Positions 46,401 through 57,853 of a DNA stretch of 64,000 bases are shown here, one piece after another; within the stretch, counting starts at the first letter, position 1, and each line of letters starts with the position of its first letter. Source of the stretch: Nematostella vectensis (Eukaryota > Cnidaria > Anthozoa > Actiniaria > Edwardsiidae); NCBI RefSeq assembly GCF_932526225.1, contig NC_064035.1:11643296-11707295 (forward strand). The letters are read 5' to 3'. The notes beneath the pieces were generated by a model. The model was not told the origin of the DNA, made no database searches, and saw only the letters and a list, made by a program, of their open reading frames with translations. A program made the translations under genes and the position numbers.

Positions 46401-49400
46401 TGCAGTACCTAGCCAACTACTATTGACACAACCATCAAACCCAATGCTATGAAAACTCAAACTATTCAGCATTTGTATGGGAAAAGTGAAATACTTTACC
46501 AAACCAAACTATCAAGTATGCCAAGCCATTTTTCTCAGAGATATTCAAAATGGCAAAGACAACATGATGGAAAATCACAATCAATTTGTTAAAGCTGCAT
46601 TGTCACAAGTTAAACTTTTGGAGGTCCAACGGAAACCTCAACTGTTAAAAGACAATAGGATGAATGTAGTAAAATTTTATTAGAATCCGCACTATTTAAC
46701 AGGCCATCTGCTAAGGTAAATTATCAATCAAAAAAAACTTCCAATTGACACTTTGCTTTCACAATTTTGAAATATTTTTTACATTTTCCATTAAAATCAA
46801 CAGAGATTGTTAGGTAATCGACTGGAAGTATACTGGTGACAATGCGGCTTTAATCTGCTTAAATAATATTGAGAATACATGATTACCTTGACCTCATTTC
46901 GAGAAGGGTAGTAGAAATGAATATCATTAAATGTGACATCACCCGTCACATTACCAGGCTTGGCTCCCGCCTCAGAGCTGCTGTCAATGGGTGGAACTCT
47001 ATCGATGATAGCAAAGAGCTCATGTGCTGCACCCCTGGCAGTGGCTATAGCCTCAATGTTTGGTCCTGCCTGTCCAAGCTGGGTGGCACCAATCATTACA
47101 GCAAAGAATACCTAGGAAGAGATGCATCACATAAATGACATACTGTAGCACTCACATAGATGAAATACAGAGTACTGTAGTATTATTCTTTACAATAACC
47201 TAAAAACACATGATCTGATTCGCTATCTAAGATAATCACAACATTATTTACAAATGGGATAATGAATGGGTGAGCAAAGTGGACACAAAGTGGCATAGCG
47301 TGTATTGTCTTTTTATCCACGAACGGCCCATCGAGCGTCGCTATCACTATCACGAATATTTTCAAATTAAAACGAAAGATCCTCGCCACTCAAATGGCAA
47401 AACGGGGACAAACAGACGATAAAAAGGTATGGTTGGAAAGTTAAATATGTGTGCTATGATTCTGCGAGTTTTTTTTTTTGCCGTGAAAGTCTGGATTTCC
47501 AAAGGATTGGTGGATTTGTTGAGCACTTTGGAATTTTGCAGTTGTCGGAGTTTGCAACCTTGTCTATTTTATATACAGAAGGCGACAGGAAAAATTTTCA
47601 GTGGCTAAAACAGCTTAGAATGGCAAATAATGGCGGGTTTGAGTAGCAGCAACGTCATGCTACTGTTTTATTTTCAAATCAGAATATTTATTTCAATGAA
47701 ATTTGTTCACTCATACTAACTCTGTAATAAACCTACACTCGCCGTGAGCCTGAGCTACCTGTGAGTTCAGCGGCATGAAACATTCATGATGATGCAATAA
47801 AATTCTAAAAAGATAATTGATATGAGTAGATGCAGGACACTCACCACAAACAAATCACCACTATTAAGATTACCATCTACAACAAGAACTGCACCACCAT
47901 ACCTTTGAGAGAAAAACAGTTGAAATTATTTTCAGGTCTTAAGGTGTGACAACAATATTTAAGATGCTTTAGCTCACCAAAATGCCAATGCATAACTGCC
48001 AAACATGATGATGTAGAAAAAGCCAAAACCGAGGCCAGATGCTAGACCTTTTCTGGTCCCAAATGACCTGGCTTCATCAAGAAAGGAGTCATATCTACAG
48101 AGCAAAACCAATAAAAACCAATAAACCACATTTATAAAGACCAGAAAACCATCTCTGAGACAACTTGGGGTGCTGGAAAAATGTATAGGCTCCTGCCTAT
48201 ATATCAAAACTCCTTCCACCCCCTGTACCATTTGGCTTAGCAAGGTAGTCCAGTTGTTAGGTGTCCCTCTGTAGTGGCTGTGCCTCTTACAGGACATTGG
48301 TGGCTGCCTGAGGTTCTATGCCCTTTCTACAGTACTAACCCATACCTGATGTACTCCTTCCCTTCTCCACCAAATGCTGCCACTGTGCGTATAGATGAGA
48401 GAACTTCCTCAGCCGCCTGAGGTTCTATGCCCTTTCTACAGTACTAACCCATACCTGATGTACTCCTTCCCTTCTCCACCAAATGCTGCCACTGTGCGTA
48501 TAGATGAGAGAACTTCCTCAGCCGCCTGAGGTTCTATGCCCTTTCTACAGTACTAACCCATACCTGATGTACTCCTTCCCTTCTCCACCAAATGCTGCCA
48601 CTGTGCGTATAGATGAGAGAACTTCCTCAGCTACTGCTCCTGCCTTGGCATATGCATTTAGCTCTTTGTTTGTAAAGACAGTCATTACCTAGGACCATAA
48701 AAAAATAAGAAGAACATGGTTACGACCATAAACCACTATAAACAACAAACCTGGTCCCTCCCTCTTACCCCGCTTGCTTAGCCAGACCTTATGGAATTAC
48801 TAGGAAAAAATATTTAAATGTATCAGTCTTTGAATTAAGCAGGGGAAATTATATAACAGAGCTCTATACTCAACAAAGTCAAAATAACAGGCATGCAGAT
48901 AACAAAGGGTAAGAGGAGCTCTCCGCTGTACATGCCTGTTATTTTCATTAGTCTTGTTGGTTTTGGCTTATATTCTAAAAACAACCCACCTTTCCAATGA
49001 TCATTCCAGCAATCACCATGAGTGGGGTCAGGGACATCATGACCAATGTAAGCTTCCAGCTGTACACAAAACCAATGACAAACGATGCAATGAAGGTGAC
49101 GGTGTACTGGATTGCAAGGCCAACCTTGTGGCCAAGCCCCTCCTTCACTTTGCGCACATCCCTGACAGAGATAATCAGATGGCAAGGACAATCAGGAAGA
49201 TGGAGATGTTGATATATTGTCCCAATACAAGGGAAAAAAGTTTAGGTGTTGGTAATGGTGACCACACACATACAGTGTCTCATATTGAAATGCTAATCAC
49301 TAAATGGTCCCCTCCACTGCACATGTGTAACTTGTGCCTTGCCACTTTTAATCACTCTTTCACAGCCCTGTGACAGAGTAATTAAAGTGGCAATCGCACT

Positions 49401-50475
49401 GGGATTACTTACTCTGTTAGCCTGTTGTTTAACTCTCCCAAGTCATAAGTGTCAAACCATCCAATATCCTGACGCAGCACAGCACGGAAAAAGTTGCATT
49501 GAATCTTCTTAGCTTGTAAGACTGCAGTATATGTAAACATTCCTGATTGTAGGTACGCCACAAATAGTGTGCCAACAGCTAAATACACATAGTAAAGAGC
49601 CAATTCTATCATTTTGTCATTTAGGTCTGAGACTGTTCCTTTCTCAAAATTCACCAAGCTATCAATCAGAGCACCAAAAATGATGAACTGGATTGGTGCT
49701 GCAATTCCATGTGCAATAGCTCCAAATATACCAATGATAAGGAGAAATTTGTCTGTTCCACCAGCATACCGGAACTGTGAAAAAAAAAGATGTTTGCAAT
49801 AAGAAGTGAATTCTAACTTGGAACAGCAAGAATTTTTAGCTTTTAAACAGGTTTTGTCACAAAACTTTGCCAAAGCACCTTACTCAAAAACCTATTAAAA
49901 TGCCTATCAATTGGCAACTTTCAGCCATTTTAATTGCAATAAGATGTTTGCCTAGATAATTCTAACTGATCTATTTTACTTAAATTATAGCCTTCAAAAA
50001 GTATTCAGCAATTCACTCTATGAATCCTTACCAGTTGCGTAAGAGGAACTTGAACGATTTTCTCCTTTTTCTCCTCTTTTGCACTTTCTTTCTTTTTATC
50101 TTTGTTACTCCCATCACTGCAATGGAAAAATGGTTTCAAAATGATTTAATTTAATTTTTTTTCTTAGAGCCCACACTAAAGTATCGAAATTATTGGGCTT
50201 TTCGCTCGTTGACAAACATTTTGCGTGGGCAGTGATGTTTTGGTCTTATTTGCATAAAAATTTAAACACATACATAAATGCTGATCAAAGAAACAAGGCA
50301 AACAAACATACTTCTTATAAGTAAGTAAGTTATAATTTCTATTTCGTATTAGTGTCGAACCATGCAACAGTTACCCAGAAGTTGAAGACCTCCCGTTGAT
50401 GTTTTCTGTCTCGGTTTCTAATCCCTTATTGACAGCAACTGTCATAGTCTGCTCTGCGTTTGGTGAGTCTTCCAT
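37459..50475 (-). CDS. ABCB1: ABCB1-type full ABC transporter (P-glycoprotein-like)
   Basis: Twenty-six coding exons, 5' to 3': 50475-50375, 50116-50032, 49774-49413, 49161-48990, 48688-48564, 48094-47978, 47902-47845, 47111-46887, 46366-46241, 45098-44895, 44742-44572, 43732-43571, 43140-43083, 42991-42849, 42264-42100, 42029-41922, 41799-41722, 41646-41563, 41202-41002, 40800-40700, 40616-40476, 40176-40020, 39721-39524, 39083-38877, 38547-38401, 37671-37459. Total 3909 nt, 1302 aa (human ABCB1 1280). Layout: charged cytosolic N-terminus, TMD1 (about 65-340), NBD1 with Walker [10 protein letters not shown] (434-442), Q-loop Q482, LSGGQ (538-542), ILILDE (558-563) and H594; an acidic and basic linker (637-703); TMD2 (about 715-1000); NBD2 with GPSGCGKST (1090-1098), Q1138, LSGGQ (1196-1200), ILLLDE (1216-1221) and H1252. 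Both ATP sites look intact, so an active efflux pump at the plasma membrane is expected. ABCB1, ABCB4 and ABCB11 arose by vertebrate duplications, so this is an ABCB1/4/11-type co-orthologue. Substrate is unknown. Confidence 0.95.
37795..38400. repeat. exon-derived minisatellite in ABCB intron 25
   Basis: Sense strand is minus. Immediately after the exon 25 donor come about seven diverged copies of roughly 40 bp that repeat the exon's last bases and donor: ACACTGGGCACAGAGAGCA, AGAAGGTAAGGTCATGG. They copy the exon end (coding L-D-T-E-S-E-K, then GTAAGG). Further on, the array becomes a cleaner 34-bp unit (about nine copies, 37795-38090) of the same family that has lost the donor. So the ages and purity change along the array, with the founder at 38401. 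Confidence 0.9.
42585..42683. mobile_element. short hairpin element in ABCB intron 14
   Basis: ACTCGTACCCAGTCGCCAAA continues through ATGAGAAGAAAC and is inverted on the other side of a loop of about 20 bp. The arms are about 40 bp and nearly perfect. A small MITE or foldback remnant; target duplications could not be identified. Confidence 0.75.
43815..44571. repeat. 25-bp splice-donor minisatellite in ABCB intron 11, about 30 copies
   Basis: On the sense (minus) strand the unit is TTAGACAAG|GTCAGTCC followed by AGACAGTC, 25 bp. The exon 11 end reads GCATTAGACAAG|GTCAGT, so the last nine exon bases and the donor are the founder and the whole intron start is an array of copies of that junction. 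Copies with single changes (TTAGACAAGTCC, CTAAGACAAG) alternate with perfect ones. Each perfect copy offers a plausible 5' splice site AAG|GTCAGT, and TCTTAG also resembles an acceptor. Confidence 0.95.
45667..46190. mobile_element. inverted-repeat element in ABCB intron 9 (hAT-like ends)
   Basis: The left end CAGGGCTTTTATGGAATTAC matches the inverted right end CAGAGCTTCTGGAATTATGC. TTTGAA stands on both outer sides as a target duplication. CAG...CTG ends recall hAT elements, although hAT duplications are usually eight bases. Inside, several GGAATTACGCG / TTACGC words recur in both orientations. No transposase. Confidence 0.75.
48307..48633. repeat. 109-bp triplication of the exon 5 junction in ABCB
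   Basis: Three almost identical 109-bp copies start at 48307, 48416 and 48525. Each contains, on the minus strand, about 70 bases of the 3' part of exon 5 (coding [22 protein letters not shown]), its GTATGG donor and about 35 intron bases. The copy at 48525-48633 is joined to the rest of exon 5 and is the functional one. The other two lack an acceptor and lie in intron 5. Reading through the donor meets TAG soon after. Confidence 0.92.
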
Positions 50476-53400
50476 GTTCAGTTCGTGTTATGAATTTTCC
50501 GGTTTACAGCCGCCATCATCACAGAAAAAGTTTATACTTAAGCTTATATCTGATTGCAACTGTGAAGACTTGTATGAATTTTTTACACGTTGAACGCCTG
50601 AACAACTCTCAAGTAATACGTTTACGTAGAATCATGTGATAAACACACTCGAAAACGTGCCTGTATGTCAAATTATACTTCGCTTCAAAAAGGGTGAAAC
50701 GCGGGGGAGAAAAATACAAGGAAGACCAAGCTGATGACACTCGCTCTGTTTTGGTTTGGAAAACGGTTGTTACCAAGTACCAGGTAGCCTGGCCTTATTA
50801 TATAACACCTCGTTCGGTTGGTCTTCCTGTGATATTGTAACACAGTAATCCCGAAAAAACAGCATAGAATTCCCAGTAAAGTAAATATTAGAAGGATAAT
50901 CGAACCAGCCGCGTAGGGGTGGGCGCTAGAGGCTCAAAAGGCTATTTTCGAAAGTTTTGCTGAAGCCAAAAAGGTAACCCGAAAGGTCTCGGGTGACTGC
51001 GAGGTCATGTGAATTTCGGGCCCAAGAAGTTCGTGAAAGATCAAAATCTATAAATCTATAAAGAGGATCATCCTTCACATGAATCTTTGTAGTAAAAAAC
51101 GATGTTTGACCATATTTCAACACATTAAGATACAATAAATTTTATAGGAATTAGCAAGCTTTTTAAATTTAAGGAATAAAACGTGTTCGGGCCCGAGAAT
51201 TATCGGGTGTTTCGAGAAACGAGCCCCTCGTTAAAGAGAAATAGACCATAATTCCAGACAACGCTGAAACGTCGTATAGCAGCTATAAAAGCTTTATGGC
51301 TAGGCTGGTGATTTCGGCCCAAGCACCGCTATCCAGCGAACTGTACAAAACAAAGGAACCTGAGGTCTGGATCCCAGGCCTGTCTTATACTGTTACGCCA
51401 TGCACAGTTCGCCCAGATGGATTAAAAATGATCGGGGTCTTTTTCACGCTTGTGTCTTTTGGGAATCATCGTGTTGCTATAGAAGTGTAGTAATTTTGCC
51501 GTGACCTATGTATAATATATTGCCGCCTTTAGCCTTTTGTTCTTCTGTGATAGTCGAGCACATACATATAACATATTTCGTGCTCAGATATAAGAAAAGT
51601 AAACAATGTAACAAAGTAACAATGCTGAAATGTGAAGGTGGTTCAGAATTGAAAAATGACAACAAAGAAATCAAAAGAAAAATAGAAATATATCAGAGAA
51701 AAAAAAGGAAAAAGAGGAAAGAAGTTGAAAAAAATCTGAAATATATTAAAGTAAAAAGGGGTGGGGCAGGGCAAAAAAAAAAAAAGAAAAAAAAGGGTTA
51801 CGGCAAAATAATAGGTAGTGGCTAACTCGGGAGCTATGCTGGCTCGGCCACTCTATTCTTTTCTGTTTCTTTATTATCTTTATTATCATAACTATTATCT
51901 GAAAATATGTTATTAGAAAAAATAGTGCGCAATAAAATGAATCTTGACGTAAATTTACCGCGAAGTGTGCAAGCGGGCAGGCGGGCAAGTGTGCAGGCGG
52001 GCAGGCAACAAACTGGTGCCGCGGCACGATGACCACAAAAAAAAACGAAAAGTTATATACGGTGCTATGGTGCTTATCGGCGGCGGCCCAGCTGGGGTTC
52101 TATAAGGGGGGCACCGAAAAAAATGTTTTCAATGAAAGGGGGGCTCTGAAATTTTAAGGTGTCTTGAGTAAAAATCTTCCTTCCTCCCCCCTCGGTGTAA
52201 TTAATGAGCACTCCCTTAGTTCATTGCCTTAGTATCTGCTGGTCGAGTGACACGTCACCATTTGTTCCACCATGAGCTGCTTAAAAAAAATTCAAGATCC
52301 CAAAGTTCTCACTTCACCGATTAAAGGAGACAGTTATTGACGAAAATGGGAATGAAATCACTCACTTGTATAACCCAGAAAGCCTTGAAGGTCAAGTCCG
52401 AATACAGTCAGGGACTGGGACGAAAACTCCCAGTGATGGAGCAAGAGGAGTATAGATATGTAGCGCTGTTCATGATCGAGTATTCCCCGAACGAGATCTC
52501 TCGTCTGATGTGAGCCATGTGGGACGAGAGCTGTCGCCAAGGGACTAACCACCTCACACCCGGTTACAAGCCGCGCGAAGAACGAACTGCTTTCTCCTTC
52601 GAGGACGAAGACATTCGAGCGCTCAGGCGCTCCAAGATCAAGACAGCTTGGAAAAGACTCCTTTGGCGCCAAGTTACCGCAAAGAAAAAATGACCACATA
52701 GCTGAGCCCAAAAGAGATGGCAACCGATGCGTGTAGCCCAAAACCTAACAATATGTGAACCGATTTTTGCTTTATTTTGCAGTTTTTATCGAAGTAACTA
52801 CAAAACCAGAACATAATAATTAGACCATGTAATAGGTGACCAAGTTTTCTTGGTTCATTTCTGATAACTATAATTTTAGCTTATAACTAGTAATTTATTA
52901 GCGCTACTGTGCTACTTTTGCTTATTGTTTTCGCGATAAATCGGAACAAACAAGATCACATGACAGGTCAAGTTCAAATAACACGTGTCGGTGACAAACA
53001 ACCTATATATATACGCTCCGAACGCCTTTTGCTCTCCGTATTTGAGTATGGCCTATTATCATGATGTTATACTTGCGTCACACCTAACACCTTTTCCCAG
53101 GGGGGATGGGGGTGTCCTCCTAAAAGAATGTCACACATGATCGTCCCATCTCTTAGGGTATAAAAAAGCTATCCCTTTAGGGCCCTCTAGAAAATCTGCT
53201 ATCCCTTAGGGTCTTTTCGAAAGTCTGCTTAGACACAGACCGTGATTACCCCAATCCTCCCAGCAAAATTGCTTGCGCTCACGTCGAATTAAACACATGA
53301 CCATCTGAATGCCATTTAGACGACAACCCCGTATTATAGACGCGACCTTGACTGACCCTAACGGCCCTAGCGCCTTACCCTTTTCAACAACGTGTAAAAA

Positions 53401-53805
53401 TTGTGAGCCTCGTTTCCATGTTCCACATGATTTGCAACACACTATCGATTACATATAACATATTCTGTAATTCTGTCAAAAAATATTAAAGATATATATG
53501 TTTATATTATATATGTTTTTTATCAAACATTCGTTATATCCTGTACTTACAGTAATATTTATATAATATTTGCTGGATGGAGTGCGATTTGGTATAATTA
53601 TTGATACCGGTTTTGTAATGGTTTGTAAAAGAAACATGTGTTATATCTGGTAATATCCTGTCCTTACACTTACATTTATATATAATATTTGCTGGTGCTG
53701 ATGGAGAGTGGTTGTATAATTGATTATTGATTACGAGTGTTTGGTGTGACTGGTGAAGACTAACAATCCGGATCACTGGTCGGGCGGTCGATGATTGTCA
53801 ATTGG
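50476..53805. other. intergenic, 5' of ABCB and 3' of the discoidin gene
   Basis: No gene supported. The purine-rich stretch 51610-51800 is mostly A and G on the plus strand. GCAGGCGGGCA words repeat at 51965-52015. A direct repeat of about 70 bp (ATCCTGT-CTTACA ... ATAATATTTGCTGG) occurs at about 53537-53610 and 53650-53720. A 127-codon minus frame at 52358-52741 has no family resemblance. The ABCB promoter should lie just above 50475; I cannot place it. Confidence 0.4.
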
Positions 53806-56800
53806 TTAGCCATCACACCCGTAGAGCTCTACTTTCATCGAGATAAAAACGTTCCACGCCTTGACAACAAATCGAACATATCTGACTAGGACAGGCTCTG
53901 GAAGATAGACAAGCACCATTGTAACTTGATCCGTGTTTCCCTTGAACTCCTAAAAAATTAACAGGAACATTTTGGCTTAAACAAGAGCCAACTTTTTACT
54001 TGACTATTCAGAGAACGTGTATACCGTAAATGACCTAATAAACGCCCCTATCTAAAGAACGCCTCTGATCTAATTAACGCCCCCCTTAGCTTACAAGTTT
54101 GCAATGAACGCCCCTCTCTATTAAACGCCCCCTCCCCTCCCCCGCTCCCTTCCCTGCCAGCTTAAAAACAAACGACATAGGAATTCCGGAAATATAAGTG
54201 GTAATTTCATGCCATCTTGCTTAATCAACACTGGTAAGCGAGTAGCGTCTTGTTCAATGTATGTAAATTTCAAAATGAGGGTACCGCTCTCTTTCGTTTT
54301 GTCCTCGCAGTGTAGAGTCCAGGAATAACAAAGCCTACTTCTCGTTTCCGCATACTTGCACCATTAAATCATTGCATTCCTCGCACGGTAAACGCTTGCT
54401 ACGCATGCTAAAATTTAAAATGTTTCTGGCTGAGACTAGAACCCTACTGCATTTGGCCAGGACCGTAGCCAGCATGAGGCAAGTGAGGCACTCGCCTCGG
54501 TAAAATTTCGAGGTTTAGTGTTTCACAATTGAAAAGTATGAGAAAAAACACCTGCTTTTGTTGGATTTATCATCCAGTGGCTAACTTTGCCTCGGTAAAA
54601 TTTTGATTTTGGTTGCAGTTGGATTTGTTATAATATTTTCAGAGTTTGTAAAGAACGCCCCTCTCTAATAAACGCCTCCTATCTAATGAACGCCCCCCCT
54701 CGGACCATCGAGATTTAATAAGCGCACCGGGCGTTTATTAGGTCATTTACGGTAAGTTCATATTCAAACTGTGCCTACCTTAATGACGCCCCCCTCCAAG
54801 CAGAATGACCAAGTAGCATGATCTAGACTATGCTGTATCACATAACGCGTGACCCACTGATTATATTGACCATGAGGACTATTCGGTCTCCCTTGGGTCG
54901 CAACTTTGGTGATGGTGTTCTCTGAACCAAGGTCGACTTGTAGCCATTCATCGATGGTATTAGTTCTAGGTGACCAGGACCCGGCACTGCCGCCATCGAT
55001 CATTTGATTGTTAAGACGCGCTTGCCACGGCTCATGGTTAGCCGCATAATAAGAGGAGGCAGTAATTTGTGAGTTTTGGATGCGTCCATTCTCCATTCCT
55101 AACGCGACGGCACAATCTATGCAAAACACAATAAAAATGAAGACATGAATTTAACTATATTTGTTTATTGAGTATTTTAAAAAAAGGAAACGGTTATATC
55201 TTTTCTTTCGAATAAGCACGTGTAGCAAGGATGTGCCGAGTGGAGAGGGAGAAACATCATGGAAAAAGTGTAATATTTAGACGATCTTCCAATAAGAAAT
55301 TATCTAATATTTGTCTAGCTACGTGCCAACCTAAATCACCATTTTAGAACCAATTTATGTGTTTTCTCCGTTGCGAACGTTCTGAATTAGTCACTCGCGA
55401 TAATTATTTCCTTTATGTCACCTTTCTCACAACGTTTCCCAATAAACCCTGGGGAGCAGGTGCAGTGGAATGCGTATCCATTTGTCTCCTGGCAGGTTCC
55501 ATTGTTTAGACAAGGCTTGTGATGACACGGATTCTAAGAAATCAAAACTACTGTCGTATCCGTTGTATCGCGACGACGCATTTTCGAAACATCGATTTGT
55601 TTTTGTCTTTTGGGATTTTCTGTTCCGTAAGTCAAATTATTCTAAGCTAATCAGATCCTGTCCATCTCTCGCCTAGTGCAGTTGCCTGGCTTTCTGTCGC
55701 GACACTGTCTGGTTTTCGTCCAGAGGATAGCAAGGGAAGTGCACAAAGCGAGACTCTGATTGGCTCAGAATGGTTTTACTGACGGAACAGAAAACCAAAA
55801 CAAATTGTGTTTTGAAAACGAGGGTACAACGGATTCGACAGTGAGGTATTTTAAGTATTTGTAACACTGATTTCTGCATCAAAATGTATTCAAATGATTA
55901 TAAGCTTCTGTAGGATATAAAATAAAATAAAAAATAAAGAAAACCTCCCTTTTGACAGGACAAAAGTTTGAAAAGTGCGCTGCGGTGCCCTTCATAGTCC
56001 TTTCCTCCTCCCCACCTAGCGCGGCCAGAATAAAAAAAAAACGGGAAAAAAAAAAACGGTTAAACGCCTCAAGCAAGCCACCTATAGCCTGGAAACCAGA
56101 GGCTCTCAAAGGGATTTGTCTATTGTTTTCGTTTCGACCTCTGTGAACCCGAGTTTTTATTTTCAATCAAAGTGGATAAAATTGTAGAGTGACAAACTGT
56201 ACTTGATATTACGAATGGGAAACCTAAAAAGAAGGCCTATTGTTTTATCAGAGACTCGGCTGATTTGCATTTTTCAGTAGCAAGCGATTTTGTGTAGGTA
56301 AATTTTACCACCTCTGGATGGAAAGGGGTTAATCATCAACTAGGAAAAGGCTGTTAGAATAACTGTTGACTGATAATTGCACACGTTTTTTAAGCAACTA
56401 CTTCTTTTATTAGCCGAAAATGCTTGAGAATCAGAAAAATAACTGATGACACTGAGGGAAATTGCTCATTTTAGCTGTTAACCGATACCTAGACCTTCCC
56501 CAAACCATAAATCCATAGATCCATAGATCGGCTAGCCAGCAAGAAGAGCTGACGATAATCAATAACAGAAAATCAAAATCTTAATGCAAAAATGCAAGCA
56601 AGCAAGCAAAGCTGGCACACAAAAAAACAATATTTGCCCACCTGTATCGTGATAAAGTCGTACTTGGGATCGCTGACTTCAATAGCATCTTTTTGCTGCT
56701 CAACATCAAGAAGATGACACGAATGCATGCCATCTTTGCCTCTGATCTTGAGGAAGTTGACGGAGTGACACGACTCCAAGAGCCGAGAACACTCGTTGAC

Positions 56801-56956
56801 GCACGCGAAATCATCATAAGCTCGAATCTTCCGATATATCTTGGCATTTAGCCTTTTGCCATTTTGTTTGGACCAGGTGAATGATCTCTGGAGATTACAA
56901 ACGCAAAAGCCCAACATAGAAACGACAAAAAGCCATATCTTTAAGTACATAATCAA
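53806..56956 (-). CDS. secreted PAN/apple-EGF-F5/8C (discoidin) protein
   Basis: Four coding exons, 5' to 3': 56956-56642, 55533-55422, 55116-54779, 53949-53806. Total 909 nt, 302 aa. Exon 1 starts with a hydrophobic signal peptide (MIMYLKIWLFVVSMLGFCVC) and a PAN/apple-like domain (CVNECSRLLESCHSVNF, then HSCHLLD). A second in-frame ATG two codons on could also be used. Exon 2 is one EGF-like domain with six cysteines (NPCHHKPCLNNGTC ... CTCSPGFIGKRCEK). Exons 3 and 4 form one F5/8 type C domain: a starting cysteine, then NSQITASSYY, DEWLQVDLG, EFKGNTD, and the closing VELYGC cysteine. Such domains bind carbohydrate or phospholipid, so an extracellular adhesion or recognition role is likely. 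Architecture-based symbol is not assigned. All phases agree. Confidence 0.9.
54022..54754. mobile_element. TA-flanked MITE in the discoidin gene, intron 3
   Basis: Ends CCGTAAATGACCTAATAAAC and its inverse, flanked by TA at 54022-54023 and 54753-54754, as for Tc1/mariner elements. Inside, AACGCCCC and TCTAATGAACGCC words recur many times on both arms (about every 20-30 bases). About 730 bp without a transposase. Confidence 0.88.
55547..55842. mobile_element. inverted-repeat element in the discoidin gene, intron 1
   Basis: ACTGTCGTATCCGTTGTA at the left pairs with the inverted ACTGTCGAATCCGTTGTA at the right. The arms also share CGATTTGTTTT / CAATTTGTTTT and TTTTCTGTTCCGT. About 300 bp, non-coding. 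It lies 14 bases upstream (gene sense) of the EGF exon acceptor, so it may crowd the branch-point region. Confidence 0.85.
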
Positions 56957-57853
56957 ATCTAACGCATCGGGACAAGTGAACCATCGTAACTCATATTTGC
57001 GGTTTTAATGAAGCGCAGGAAATAATTAATTTTAAATCTCATTAGATAATTTAATCACTTTGATTTTCTTTTGAAGATGCCTTCGCAATTCATTTTTTTA
57101 CGTACATGCGACGGTAGATTTCTTTAAAACAACACGGTTGCTTGTGCTAATGATAGAGCATTAGAAGGATAACATTTCTTCTCCTTTTCAAGAAAGCTCC
57201 AGTAAAATCTAACAATATTGAATTTATCTTCGGAACCACTAATACATCGCAGGATCTCAGCACGACCCATCTAGCCTGATGATTAAATTCCGTGCTTATC
57301 GACATTACATTTTTTATTCTTATGCAAGCAAGCAAGTAAGCAAGCAACGAGCGGGCGGGCGAGTGGATTGGGCAAGTAAGTAATTAAAAGTAAGAAAATA
57401 GGAAATAAAAGAGAGACGGAAACCGGATTTACTGAAAAATGCGCATTAGAATTGATTCGCAGATAAAGAAGCCGAAACAAAGCAGAAGCGTTGTCTTTTT
57501 AGTTTTAGTGGTTTGATTAAAATTTGTTATATTAAAAAAATGGTGGCTGTTTTTTCTGGGTTTGGACATCTGTATTTCATAAATTTCAGTTATAAATAAC
57601 ACTACTTGAATTTACACACGAAAAAAAAATATAATAAAAAATGAACAAAGGTCATGGCCTTGGCAAGCCAAGAAGTGAGGAAAAACACTGTCACGTTCTG
57701 CAAGTTTTTTTTTTTTAAAGAATCGGCCAAGGATGTTTTTTTGTATTTGCCATCCCCCCCCCCCCCCCCCCTCCGCAAATTTCTAATGGTCCACCCCTAA
57801 GTACACCTTTGTACATCAAACATTTACTCGCTCGTTCGCGAAGGGAACGAGAA
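56957..57853. other. upstream of the discoidin gene
   Basis: Should contain its promoter on the minus strand; I cannot place one. CAAG-rich short repeats (GCAAGCAAGTAAGCAAGC) lie near 57325 and a C-run at about 57757-57772. No gene seen. Confidence 0.35.

Noticed and set aside
52358-52741. 127-codon minus-strand frame downstream of the discoidin gene
   Set aside because: No signal, domain or splice evidence; composition does not stand out. It could be tested with RNA data.
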